From: UBA5018 sp947463165
Lineage (GTDB): Bacteria; Cyanobacteriota; Cyanobacteriia; PCC-6307; Cyanobiaceae
Direction of reading: 5' to 3'
NCBI GenBank assembly: GCA_943371245.1
Contig: CALRTY020000018.1
Location: forward strand, 1-64,000
Length of the DNA stretch: 64,000 nucleotides
Of this stretch, positions 27,301 through 34,310 are shown in pieces. The number at the start of each line of letters is the position of its first letter. Position 1 is the first letter of the stretch. The notes beneath the pieces were generated by a model, which saw only the letters and a program-made list of their open reading frames with translations, was not told the DNA's origin and did not search any database. The position numbers and the translations under genes were made by a program.

Positions 27301-27746
27301 AGTACGAAAGCTATAGTGATCCGCTGATTATTTTGATGACGGTGCCCACCGCCATGCTCGGGGCCCTGCTGTTTTTGGCCCTGCGCGGTGAAGTGCTTAA
27401 TATCTATGCCCAGGTGGGCCTAGTTATGCTGATCGGCCTGGCGGCCAAGAACGGCATCTTGATTGTTGATCTAGCCAACCAGCGCATGGAGCAGGGCATG
27501 GGCGCCCTGGCGGCGGCCCAGCAGGCGGCCCAGTCTCGGCTGCGGCCGATTGTGATGACCGCCATCTCCTCTTTGTTCGGATTCCTGCCCCTGGTGCTGG
27601 CATCCGGTGCCGGGGCCCGCAGCCAGGCTTCTCTAGGCACGGTGGTGTTTGGCGGCCTGTTGGTGGCCACCCTGTTATCGCTGTTTGTGGTGCCAGTGTT
27701 TTTTGTAGTTATGAAACAGTGGCTCCAGCCAGCTGAGTCCAGATGA
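24369..27746 (+). CDS. RND efflux pump permease (HAE1/AcrB family)
   Basis: A 1125-aa resistance-nodulation-division transporter driven by protons. The N-terminus FITRPVLTTVCSLLIVIAGL is the first membrane helix. Two periplasmic porter halves follow, and helix 4 carries LATGLVVDDAITVIEDT (near 408-424), the proton-relay aspartate pair. The late helices contain LVMLIGLAAKNGILIVDLAN (near 1018-1037). It is longer than AcrB by about 75 residues owing to an extra hydrophobic insertion near residues 510-600 (Gly/Leu-rich spans after LLLAQEGN). The substrate is unknown. The adaptor is upstream and a small membrane protein overlaps its stop. No outer-membrane channel gene is in the window. Confidence 0.93.
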   Translation: MSASNTFITRPVLTTVCSLLIVIAGLIALPILPIESLPDIAPPTVKVSARYTGADAVSVEQGVTNVLEQQINGVENMEFITSNSAADGSSSITVSFASGTNGDINQVNVQNRVALAEPQLPAEVRQAGVTVTKASTSILLVYNVGSTDEKNPFSIETISGLMDQGLTDEIKRVKGVGDVVYFGNRKLAVRIWLDPDKLSMHNLSPADVQAALNSQNRLVPAGRIGGAPAPAGQSYTFTIQLQGRLTTSEEFENLVLKNTSDGALVRLKDVGRVSLGGETYDVSATDMQGVPSVALAIYQLSGSNALDVSQGVKQVIEQFRGDLPPGMKVEKIYDITDFVRASIQGVSNSLRDAIVLVVLILFLFLQDWKATLVPAIAIPVALIGTFAFVKLFGFSLNQLTLFGLVLATGLVVDDAITVIEDTSTKKAEGLTALQAAKATMDELFAAVLATSLVLFAVFLPVLFFPGATGTIYKQFAATIIFAIAISTFNAISFSPMLSALLLAQEGNPPSRYTYTWAGLGLGFCYGLLLGGGALGALAVVALGGLLGYGLSLASGRSLLGPFLLGSALVSIVVADLESPAKVLLFSGIGSAIGWFTPVIFSRFNVLYAKLEGGYIGGLGWVLSHRRLVMAGLAVGVVLTGVAFGSIPSGFVPVEDQGYAIGILQAPDGGSEEGTRATNRRVAEVLRQESSIEAAAVFSGFSLDGNAPNRGLFFFGTKNWQDRSGPGQTMQEIVRRLNSKLASIDQARVFVVEPPSIPGYGASGGFEFQLLDRSGGSLSVPDFYAAAGRLIADANATGEFTNVYTQFSPESPQLNIKVDRDRLASLGIDYGKAMQTLSINFGGAYVNDTFQEGKVRRIYLQADDAPRSTPQRLDELSIAAASGEPIPLSEFISVEPITGPSVIPHFNLYRSIKLEGSPAPGKSSGQAIKGMQQAFQQLNLQGINFDWTGISREEIKAGALAIAIFAMGIIVVYLVLAAQYESYSDPLIILMTVPTAMLGALLFLALRGEVLNIYAQVGLVMLIGLAAKNGILIVDLANQRMEQGMGALAAAQQAAQSRLRPIVMTAISSLFGFLPLVLASGAGARSQASLGTVVFGGLLVATLLSLFVVPVFFVVMKQWLQPAESR

Positions 27747-28057
27747 GCCGTCCAATCGAGCCGAGGCGTGTAGTGGCTGCCGCCCTGATTGGCGGTGGCG
27801 GCGGCCTGGTGTTGGCGGGGCTGTTGCTGCTGGTGATGCAGAACACCCCGGTGCAATTGCCGCCAGATCGCATGTTCTGGCAACTGTTGCTGTTGGGGCT
27901 GGGAGGTGGCCTGGCCGGCCTGGCGATCGAGTCAATCCGAGAACTACAGCAGGCCAGCCCCGAGAGCGAGTATCACCACCGCCAGCGCTTGGGCCGGCGG
28001 CGGTCTAGTCAAGCTCCACCGCCACCAGATCGCCTGGATCCCCCCCGAGATCCCTGA
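27743..28057 (+). CDS. Small two-span membrane protein of the RND operon
   Basis: A 104-aa protein whose ATG overlaps the pump stop (ATGA), implying coupled translation. It has two hydrophobic segments (AALIGGGGGLVLAGLLLLVM and FWQLLLLGLGGGLAGLAIES) and a charged, Arg/Pro-rich cytoplasmic tail. I recognise no family. Its position suggests an accessory subunit, like other small peptides that modulate RND pumps, but this is inference. Confidence 0.65.
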   Translation: MSRPIEPRRVVAAALIGGGGGLVLAGLLLLVMQNTPVQLPPDRMFWQLLLLGLGGGLAGLAIESIRELQQASPESEYHHRQRLGRRRSSQAPPPPDRLDPPRDP

Positions 28058-28129
28058 GTAGACCCACCCGGTTCCAGCATCTGATTCAACGCATCCCTAC
28101 CTCGATCAAGGCACTCCTAGCTCCGTACA

Positions 28130-28184
28130 ACGCACCACCAACCCCTTTGCGCACCACAACCCCCTGTTAGCGCACCACCAACAC
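28130..28184. repeat. Tandem copies of the uspA 3' end
   Basis: The last sense codons of the UspA gene, read on the plus strand as GCGCACCACCAACAC (28170-28184), are repeated at 28149-28163 and 28130-28145, 19-21 bp apart, just beyond the stop codon. Confidence 0.75.
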
Positions 28185-28613
28185 TGGTAAGCGGCTACCG
28201 GTGAGCACCTTCTGGGTTTCGCTGCCCAAAAACAGGGCACTTAGGCCTCGCCTGCCATGGCTGGCCATAACGATCAAATCAGCTGCACATCGCTGCGCGG
28301 CCGCCAGGATCGCCTCATGGGGTAGGGGGTTGATGCCGCTCTCAATGGCGGCATCGATGCCAACGGCTGCCGCCTGGGCCCGGGCAGCAGCCAAAATCTT
28401 TTCCCCCTGCTTGTGGCTGGCGCTCACCAGCAGCTCCACGGTGTTGGGGTCCAGCTGCTCCCCAAAACCACCCAATAACCCTGGCAGGCCTGGATCGGCG
28501 TGGAAGAAGGTGATCCGTGCCCCCAGGCTGCGGGCCAGATCCACGGCCCTGGCCACCGCCTGATCGGATAGCTCGGAGCCATCAACGGCGACCAACAGAT
28601 GGCGGAAGCTCAT
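28167..28613 (-). CDS. Universal stress protein (UspA family)
   Basis: A 148-aa single-domain Usp. The first strand LLVAVDGSELSDQAVARAVD and the ATP-binding loop GRRGLSALFLGSETQKVL (pattern G-x2-G-x9-G-S/T) are present, so this is probably the ATP-binding subclass. Family members aid survival under stress or stasis. The start is ATG 28613. It is codirectional with the ParB-like gene, 40 bp downstream of it. Confidence 0.92.
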   Translation of the reverse strand: MSFRHLLVAVDGSELSDQAVARAVDLARSLGARITFFHADPGLPGLLGGFGEQLDPNTVELLVSASHKQGEKILAAARAQAAAVGIDAAIESGINPLPHEAILAAAQRCAADLIVMASHGRRGLSALFLGSETQKVLTGSRLPVLVVR

Positions 28614-28653
28614 GGCAGTTAGCCGTGCTCAAGCCAATCTTGATCACTTTTGC

Positions 28654-29310
28654 TCAGCTTGGGCCCTGCCAACCGGCCAGATGGGCAGCTGATCTGGAAC
28701 GGGCCAAGGTGCGTGCCGCCGGCAGGGCCGGCTCCAGGTGCAGGGAGCTGAACGGCGGTAAGGAGCGGCTACGCAGCCAAGCCCCCCAGCGAAATTCATG
28801 GAAGGGAATCAAGGGAGCCGCTGCGATCACCCCCTCCTTCTTCAGTTTCCAAACCAGGGAGCGAAAGGGATCGTCCTGCAGGCCCAGCAGGTTGGCGGGC
28901 AGGGCAGCCGGGGGCATTGGACCGACGCCGCGACCATCGTGCAGGTAGAGCCAACCCCGCAGTTGCAATTCCTCCAACACCAGCTTTGGATCCTCGCTGG
29001 CTACCTCCAAGACCACATAGCCAAAGGCGCTAGCCGCCGGTTCCAGCTCCAACAGGGCCCGTAAGCGGTGATGGCGGTCGATCATCCACGCTTCGCCCTT
29101 GGCACTGCGGGCCAGGGGCACGGGCTTGCTGAGCAGATAGCTGCGGCGCTCTTGGCTGGATTCCTCGCCGAAGTCTTTCTGGCGATTGCGAACCTCCGCC
29201 AACCCGACACATAGCTGGGTGGGATGTAGCTGGGCCAGGGGCAGCTCCAGCAAGGGCTGGGCCGGATCTGGGGCCGGCAGGGGCTGAAAGGGCGGCAGCC
29301 GCAGCACCAT
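28654..29310 (-). CDS. ParB-like superfamily protein (ParBc_2 type)
   Basis: A 218-aa protein with the Srx/ParB-like fold signature: LAQLHPTQLCVGLAEVRNRQ (about 26-45), PVPLARSAKGEAWMIDRHHRL (about 64-84), where the His-His-Arg corresponds to the ParB nucleotide-binding box, and a downstream FHEFRWGAWL block (about 170-179). Chromosome partition is unlikely because the HTH and dimer parts of true ParB are absent. It could be a small-molecule kinase, nuclease or ATP-binding protein of unknown role. A high-light-inducible gene lies directly upstream on the same strand. Confidence 0.7.
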   Translation of the reverse strand: MVLRLPPFQPLPAPDPAQPLLELPLAQLHPTQLCVGLAEVRNRQKDFGEESSQERRSYLLSKPVPLARSAKGEAWMIDRHHRLRALLELEPAASAFGYVVLEVASEDPKLVLEELQLRGWLYLHDGRGVGPMPPAALPANLLGLQDDPFRSLVWKLKKEGVIAAAPLIPFHEFRWGAWLRSRSLPPFSSLHLEPALPAARTLARSRSAAHLAGWQGPS

Positions 29311-29368
29311 GAACTACCAGAAAGACGATTACCAGAATGACAGCCTCACCCGAGAGTGCCCCTGGGGA

Positions 29369-29572
29369 TCAACCCTGGCTCAGCAGGGTGCCCAGACCGA
29401 TCTGGTGAAGTATGCCCTGGCCGGTAATGGCCTCGGTGAGCACCCCGATCACAAAGCCGAGCATGGCGGCACGACCGTTAAAAAGCTCGGCGGCCCGCAG
29501 CTGTTCGGCATGGATCTGAGCGGCGGCGGCGTTCTCAAACCAGCTGGCGTCCGACTGGGGGGAACGGGTCAT
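29369..29572 (-). CDS. hli: High-light-inducible protein (Hlip/Scp)
   Basis: A 67-aa protein from ATG 29572 (a TTG at 29584 is less likely). The chlorophyll-binding helix motif is AAELFNGRAAMLGFVIGVLTE (E-x-x-N-G-R-x-A-M-x-G-F). Hlips are single-span thylakoid proteins that bind chlorophyll and carotenoid and protect photosystem II assembly under excess light. The N-terminal 25 residues are hydrophilic, as usual. A candidate high-light promoter region lies directly upstream. Confidence 0.93.
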   Translation of the reverse strand: MTRSPQSDASWFENAAAAQIHAEQLRAAELFNGRAAMLGFVIGVLTEAITGQGILHQIGLGTLLSQG

Positions 29573-29588
29573 GGTGAATTTCAATGAA

Positions 29589-29618
29589 TTACTAACTCAT
29601 TGTAACGAAGATTGTCAA
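29589..29618 (-). promoter_or_regulatory. Candidate hli promoter with HLR1-like direct repeat
   Basis: On the minus strand, TTGACA (29613-29618) could be a -35 box and TAGTAA (29589-29594) a weak -10, 18 bp apart. Overlapping it, GTTACAAT-GA-GTTAGTAA (29589-29606) resembles the HLR1 element bound by RpaB, two 8-mers with a 2-base gap. The first half fits fully; the second has two mismatches. Confidence 0.4.
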
Positions 29619-29871
29619 AGGCTTGACCCAGGGGGCTTTTGTGGGTGCGGGTTTCAGCATCCGGCTGTTGACCCTGCCGTCTTTGGTCGGTGTCTTCTGC
29701 CGGCGTCTGTTGCCATTGGCGGGGTGCGGCGCTCGATTGCGGCGGGCGCCTGTTCTGCTGGGCGGCTGCGACACCTGGATGGGCTGCCGCGGCGCCTGGC
29801 TGGTAGTGGCCTGTGATGCGGCCGACAGTCGTCGGGCGGTTTTGCAGCGATAGGGTCCTTTTCAAGCGCAT

Positions 29872-31092
29872 TTGGCCATGCATCCGGCTCCTGGCAATCC
29901 CGACCCCCTTTCCCTGTTGAGCGAAGCGGCCGCTGGCCGCCTCGGCCTGCTGATCTGCGGCCACGGCAGTCGCAATCGCCTGGCGGTGGCCGAGTTTGCC
30001 GAGCTGGCTGGGGCCCTGCGCCAAAGGATGCGGCCGCTGCCCCTGGAGTACGGCTACCTGGAATTTGCCCAGCCGATCCTGCGCGATGGCCTGGAAGCGC
30101 TCAGGGCCCAGGGGGTGCAACACATTCTGGCGGTGCCGGCGATGCTGTTCGCCGCGGGTCATGCCAAAAACGACATCCCCTCGGTACTGAACACCTGGGC
30201 CGCTGAAACCGGTATCCGGGTTGATTACGGCCGTGAGCTGGGGGTGGACCTGAAAATGATCCAGGCCGCCGGCCAGCGCCTGCGGGAGGCGATCGAGCGG
30301 GACGATCAGCAGGCCCTGGCCTCAGGCCAGCAACCAGTACCCCTGCACGACACCCTGCTGGTGGTGGTGGGCCGCGGCTCCTCAGACCCCGATGCCAACT
30401 CCAATGTGGCCAAGGTGACCCGGATGCTGGTGGAGGGTTTTGGCTTTGGCTGGGGGGAGACCGTCTACTCGGGCGTCACCTTCCCATTGGTGGAGCCAGG
30501 CCTGCGCCACGCCGTCAAGCTGGGCTTCCGGCGCCTGCTGGTGTTCCCCTACTTCCTCTTCTCTGGGGTGCTGGTGAGTCGCATCCGCCAACACACGGAG
30601 CGGGTGGCGGCAGACCATCCCGAGCTTTCCTTTGTGCAAGCCGGCTATTTGGCCCAGGCTGCCGGCGTGCTCGACACCTTCGTGGAGCGGGTTGAGGAGA
30701 TAGTCCGCGGCGATACCAATATGAACTGTTCCCTGTGCAAATACCGGGCTCAGGTGCTTGGCTTTGAAACCGAGGTGGGGGCACCTCAGCACAGTCACCA
30801 TCACCACGTGGAGGGCTTGCCTGAGAGTTGCAACCTCTGTGAAAACGAGTGCACCGGCGCCTGCCAGCCCGATGGCCTGCCGCTACCCCTTGCCGCCGTG
30901 GCTCCAGATCAAAGCGGGGGCACTGGCGATGCCCATCCCGATCACGAGGGTCACCACCATCACGAGGGTCACCACCATCACGAGGGGCATCACGATCCCA
31001 GCAGCCATCACGAGGGGCATCACCATCACCCGGTTTATCCCCACGCCGACCACCCCCTGGGGCCCCGCACCCTGCGCAAAGGCAACGGCTGA
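29872..31092 (+). CDS. cbiX: CbiX-type sirohydrochlorin chelatase with Cys motifs and His-rich tail
   Basis: A 406-aa long-form CbiX/SirB. Two chelatase half domains are visible: LLICGHGSRNRLAVAEF (metal-binding His near residue 25) with PAMLFAAGHAKNDIPS (near 110), and a second half with VVVGRGSSDPDANSNV. They are followed by NCSLCKYR (near 290) and CNLCENECTGAC (near 324), cysteine motifs like those that bind an iron-sulfur centre in long CbiX proteins. The last 55 residues contain about 20 His in HEGHHH units. The enzyme inserts cobalt or iron into sirohydrochlorin for cobalamin or siroheme. The His tail could store or deliver metal. The start is ATG 29872 (or 29878). Confidence 0.88.
   Translation: MAMHPAPGNPDPLSLLSEAAAGRLGLLICGHGSRNRLAVAEFAELAGALRQRMRPLPLEYGYLEFAQPILRDGLEALRAQGVQHILAVPAMLFAAGHAKNDIPSVLNTWAAETGIRVDYGRELGVDLKMIQAAGQRLREAIERDDQQALASGQQPVPLHDTLLVVVGRGSSDPDANSNVAKVTRMLVEGFGFGWGETVYSGVTFPLVEPGLRHAVKLGFRRLLVFPYFLFSGVLVSRIRQHTERVAADHPELSFVQAGYLAQAAGVLDTFVERVEEIVRGDTNMNCSLCKYRAQVLGFETEVGAPQHSHHHHVEGLPESCNLCENECTGACQPDGLPLPLAAVAPDQSGGTGDAHPDHEGHHHHEGHHHHEGHHDPSSHHEGHHHHPVYPHADHPLGPRTLRKGNG
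30943..31026 (+). repeat. 18-bp repeat coding the His-rich tail
   Basis: CACGAGGGTCACCACCAT occurs twice in tandem (30943, 30961) and in variant form at 30979 and 31009. Each encodes H-E-G-H-H-H or H-E-G-H-H-D. It lies inside the cbiX frame. Confidence 0.85.
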
Positions 31093-31283
31093 GTGGCGGC
31101 ACCTGGAGCCAGCTGTATTGAGCAGGAGCAGGAGCCAGGAGCAAGCCTGCCCAGAGCCAACAACCCAGTTAAAGGAGCTCCGCCCAGGCGAGAACCGGGC
31201 CCAGCAAGCGCTCAGATAACTAATCTTTATCTATTTTGCTTTTCCCCGTTTGGCCGAAGATTTCCGCAATCCATGGATCGGTT

Positions 31284-31334
31284 TTCCCCAGGGAATCAAC
31301 TTTGTCCCGCCACTGCAGCTGATTCCCTGGGGAA
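31284..31334. other. Perfect 15-bp inverted repeat in the cbiX-DUF2811 spacer
   Basis: TTCCCCAGGGAATCA (31284-31298) and its exact complement (31320-31334) enclose 21 bases. Each arm contains a smaller palindrome. There is no T-run, so a plain terminator is unlikely. The rest of this 414-bp spacer is AT-richer with no gene visible. Confidence 0.7.
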
Positions 31335-31485
31335 TTATCACTTCAGGTGCCGAGGCACTTGACAGGAACCAGCATCTGGATCATGTGCGACCTGTGCGCT
31401 CGATAAGCTGCAGCTCTAGCCAGTGGTGACGGTCTTTCTCAGGCCAGAACGCCGTGATTCCGGCCTGCCCAGCCAACTTTGACTT

Positions 31486-31513
31486 TTCCCACTCCCACGT
31501 GCCTTAGTGGGAA
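31486..31513. other. Inverted repeat at the head of the DUF2811 frame
   Basis: TTCCCACT (31486-31493) and AGTGGGAA (31506-31513) form an 8-bp stem with a 12-base loop that covers the GTG at 31507. If transcribed it would hide that start, favouring a downstream ATG. Confidence 0.5.
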
Positions 31514-32313
31514 GATCGGCAGGCAGCGAGGGACAACGAATGGGGATGGATCAAAGTCGAATGGAGATGAATCAGTATCGAGAGCAGATGGATAGGGATC
31601 GAGCGGAGGTGAATCAATTTAAAGCGAATTCGGAGCGACCACGCGGAGATGTGGATCACCCTCGGGTGAACATGGATCAGCCTCGGGTGAATGTGGACAA
31701 GTGTAGTGGGAATATGAATCAACTCCAGATGAATATAGGGCAGTTTCAAGCGGCAAAGGTTCGCCCTCGGGTGGATAAGACCCGGCTTCGGGTTAAAAAG
31801 AATCTGCATCGTGCGGATAGCGATCGACTGCCACAGATTGCATTAAAGTCCGGATCTGGCTCAGTTGGCTTTGCTCTGGAGGGATTATTCAACTTGGAAC
31901 AGTGCCAGCGGGAGGCAAATATTCCTGAAACAATTGGCCTAGAAGCAATTGGCCTAGAAGAAATTGGTCCAGAAGCAATTGGTCCAGAGGCGACTGATCC
32001 GGAAGCAACTGATCCAGCGGTAATTGGTCCGGAAGTGATTGTTGCGGAAGCAATTGGCCTAGATATAATTGGCAGAGATGCAATCGGTCTGGAGGCAATT
32101 GGCTTGGAAGCAATGGCCGCTGATACAATTAGTTTGGAGGCGGAGTTGCCCGAGGTGCTGTTCGATGGCATGAGGGCGTTCATCGCCGCCAACCCAAGCT
32201 GGGATCAATATTCGCTGATTACCTCGGCACTGGCCTGCTTTCTATTTCAGAATGGCTGTTCAGACAAGTGCGTAACCCAGCACTATCTTGACAGCCTGTT
32301 CAGCCGCAATTGA
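31507..32313 (+). CDS. DUF2811 protein preceded by ~200 codons of tandem repeats
   Basis: The last 66 residues from Met203 (ATG 32113), ISLEAELPEVLFDGMRAFIA then PSWDQYSLITSALACFLFQN and HYLDSLF, match the small cyanobacterial DUF2811 family, normally about 60-70 aa and of unknown function. The frame is open for 202 codons before that, made of 13 seven-residue units (14-104, e.g. MDQPRVN) and, after a non-repeat linker, 14 five-residue units (141-210, e.g. EAIGL). The final unit DTISL belongs to the DUF2811 core itself, so the pentad array probably grew from the 5' end of the gene. Whether the long form or only the 66-aa core is translated cannot be decided here; ATG 31540 and GTG 31507 are candidate upstream starts. 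Confidence 0.6.
   Translation: MGRSAGSEGQRMGMDQSRMEMNQYREQMDRDRAEVNQFKANSERPRGDVDHPRVNMDQPRVNVDKCSGNMNQLQMNIGQFQAAKVRPRVDKTRLRVKKNLHRADSDRLPQIALKSGSGSVGFALEGLFNLEQCQREANIPETIGLEAIGLEEIGPEAIGPEATDPEATDPAVIGPEVIVAEAIGLDIIGRDAIGLEAIGLEAMAADTISLEAELPEVLFDGMRAFIAANPSWDQYSLITSALACFLFQNGCSDKCVTQHYLDSLFSRN
31546..31818 (+). repeat. 21-bp (seven-codon) tandem array, 13 units
   Basis: Units encode patterns such as MDQSRME, MNQYREQ, VDHPRVN, MDQPRVN and MNQLQMN. A hydrophobic residue (Met/Val/Ile) opens most units and Asp/Asn-Gln follows. The DNA is strongly diverged between units. Confidence 0.75.
31927..32136 (+). repeat. 15-bp (five-codon) tandem array, 14 units
   Basis: Consensus GAAGCAATTGGCCTA (E-A-I-G-L). 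Variants have Pro or Asp in place of Leu or Gly. The last unit codes DTISL of the conserved domain. Confidence 0.85.
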
Positions 32314-32415
32314 AGGGAAGACAACATTGCTGGTATTGGGGGGCAAGCCGAAAGTCTTGTCAGAAGCCCCAGTGACAGCCCCTCCAGAAGCCGCACAAGC
32401 TGAATTAACGAGGTC

Positions 32416-32443
32416 AAAAAAAAAGCGGAGGTGCCACCTCCGC
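32416..32443 (-). terminator. Strong intrinsic terminator, leftward
   Basis: On the minus strand GCGGAGGT-GGC-ACCTCCGC is followed by nine T. It lies 170 bp past the stop of the GMC oxidoreductase, so it ends that transcript or a small RNA encoded between. The region 32444-32613 has no gene I can name. Confidence 0.85.
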
Positions 32444-32613
32444 CTCGGTTCTCCCTTGCCCGACCCTGTGAAAGGTCGCCCACTGATTTTGCGGATTCAG
32501 CCCCAAAGAGAGTGTGTCCATTGGCACCTTATGGCGACAGCGGTGAGCCATCCCACACATCAACTTTGGACCAAGCCAAGCGGCCGTGGATCAAGCCAAA
32601 AAGCTAATAACGA

Positions 32614-34296
32614 TCAGCCCAGGCGCTGACGGGCCGCGGCCGCCTCGCAGGCCCGCCAGGTGATCGCCATCTCGGTGAGGGTGGGGCTCTGCCAGCCGGC
32701 ACTGGGCCAGCAGGCGCCGTCCACCACCAACAGGTTCGGCACCTGCCAGCACTGGTTGAACGGATTCACCACCCCCCGATCGGCCGTTGCCGCCATGCGG
32801 GCACCGCCCAGTTCATGGATGTAATAGCCCGGTGGCGGAGCGTCAGGGCTCACGGCCAGGCTGGTCTTCAACCAGGGCTCCAGCAAAGGCAGTACGAACA
32901 GGTCTTCAATCGCTCGGATGCAGCCCCCGGCGGCCGACACCACCGCCTGCATGCGCCGATGCATGTGGGCCACCATCCGCCGCTCGTTGTCGCCCCAGCG
33001 CATCGAGATGTGGGGCACCGGCAGGCCCCAGGCATCCACCTGGCCAGCATCGAGGCTCAGTTGGTTGCTGGCCTGGGGCAGCACCTCGCCATGGGCGATC
33101 AGGAAGCCCACCGCCTCTCCCCGGCGCCGCTGCAGCAGTTGGGGTGGATCAAAGCGTTGCAGAGCTGTCCAGATGCCATAGCCGCGCTGGAAGTCCACCG
33201 GGCCATCCGGCTGGGGGCCGCGGCGGCCCCGGGCGTCGAGCTGCAGGGTGTTGGGGATGAAGCAACTGCCAGCGCCGGATAGTTCGCTCGCTGCAGCGGC
33301 CGGCACATCTGGCAGGGAGAAGAAGCGGGAGGTGGAGATGTGATCCATCAAATAGCGGCCCAGGCAGCCGGAGCCATCCACCAACCCGCCCAGCCGGTGG
33401 CTCTCGCTGGAATGCAACAAGATGCGCAAGCTCTCCAGGGTCGAGGCGCAGAGCACCACCAGCGGTGCGGTCAGCCGCTGCTGCAGCTTGCTGCGCCCAT
33501 CCACCACCACCAGGGATTCGACGCGATCGCCGCTGGCGTTTAGCTCCACATGGCTCACCACAGTCTCGGAGCGCAGCAGCACCCGACCGGTGGCCAGGGC
33601 CCGGGCCAGGGTGACGCCACAACTGCTGGACTTGGGCCAGCCGGGGCCGCGGTGCAGGGGGAAGCCGCGGGAGTGGATCAGCGGCAGCCCCAGCTCCCGG
33701 GCCAGGCTCTGCTGCAGCCGCAGCTCGCCGGGGGTGAAGGCCAGGGGGGGCTGGAGTTGACCGTCCGGCAGCTGGTCCAGGCCATCCCTGCCGCCATGCA
33801 CCCCCAGCAATTGCTCCAGGCGGCTGTAGTAGGGGTCCAGGTCTGCATGGCTAATCGGCCAGCTGGGCCCATGGCCATCGCGCTCAGCGGCTTTGAACTC
33901 GTAATCGGACAGCCGCAGGGTGATCCCCCCCCAGCTGAGGCTTTTACCGCCCACCTGGCGACCGCGGCTCCACAGGAAGGGGGCATCGGCGGGGGTGGTG
34001 TAGGGGTTGGCCCGCTCGTCGGCGAACAGCTCTGGATTCTGTTTCCAGTAGCCGGGGTGGTGTAGCTGGCGGGCGTGCTTGCCGCTGCTCAGATTCACTA
34101 TCCGCCTGAGGCTGTTGAGCGGCTCCGAGCCCAGGGCCTGACCAGCGCTGAGCTGGGGGCCAGCCTCGAGCACCAAAACCTTCAAACCCCGCTCGGCCAA
34201 CACCATCGCGGCCACTCCACCGGTGGCCCCGGAGCCCACCACCACGGCATCGGGGCTAAAGCCCTCGGGCAGGCTGGCATCGGCTGGAAAACCCAT
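32614..34296 (-). CDS. GMC-family flavin oxidoreductase
   Basis: A 560-aa protein from ATG 34296; a TTG at 34323 would lie inside the tRNA terminator stem and is rejected. The FAD Rossmann motif AVVVGSGATGGVAA is near residue 18, then VLVLEAGPQ, LWSRGRQVGGKSLSWGG (FAD-binding GMC block) and the C-terminal VVDGACWPSAGWQSPTLTEM, which supplies the final FAD contacts. Family members oxidise alcohols, sugars or sterols. The usual catalytic His is not in a classical NPxxT context here, so the substrate cannot be guessed. It lies directly downstream of the initiator tRNA and its terminator. Confidence 0.85.
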   Translation of the reverse strand: MGFPADASLPEGFSPDAVVVGSGATGGVAAMVLAERGLKVLVLEAGPQLSAGQALGSEPLNSLRRIVNLSSGKHARQLHHPGYWKQNPELFADERANPYTTPADAPFLWSRGRQVGGKSLSWGGITLRLSDYEFKAAERDGHGPSWPISHADLDPYYSRLEQLLGVHGGRDGLDQLPDGQLQPPLAFTPGELRLQQSLARELGLPLIHSRGFPLHRGPGWPKSSSCGVTLARALATGRVLLRSETVVSHVELNASGDRVESLVVVDGRSKLQQRLTAPLVVLCASTLESLRILLHSSESHRLGGLVDGSGCLGRYLMDHISTSRFFSLPDVPAAAASELSGAGSCFIPNTLQLDARGRRGPQPDGPVDFQRGYGIWTALQRFDPPQLLQRRRGEAVGFLIAHGEVLPQASNQLSLDAGQVDAWGLPVPHISMRWGDNERRMVAHMHRRMQAVVSAAGGCIRAIEDLFVLPLLEPWLKTSLAVSPDAPPPGYYIHELGGARMAATADRGVVNPFNQCWQVPNLLVVDGACWPSAGWQSPTLTEMAITWRACEAAAARQRLG

Positions 34297-34310
34297 AGGG
34301 CAGACAATAA

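Noticed and set aside
29581..30162. 193-aa minus-strand frame upstream of hli
   Set aside because: Mostly antisense to cbiX; the composition is that of a shadow frame. The 29585-29871 spacer itself holds only the hli promoter candidate.
30943..31026. Regular repeats that could suggest a CRISPR array
   Set aside because: Units are contiguous, 18 bp, in frame with cbiX and code a His-rich tail; no spacers or cas genes.
31746..32192. 148-aa minus-strand frame with IASRPIAS-type repeats
   Set aside because: It is the complement of the five-codon array. Arrays with units of a multiple of three keep all frames open, so openness is no evidence here.
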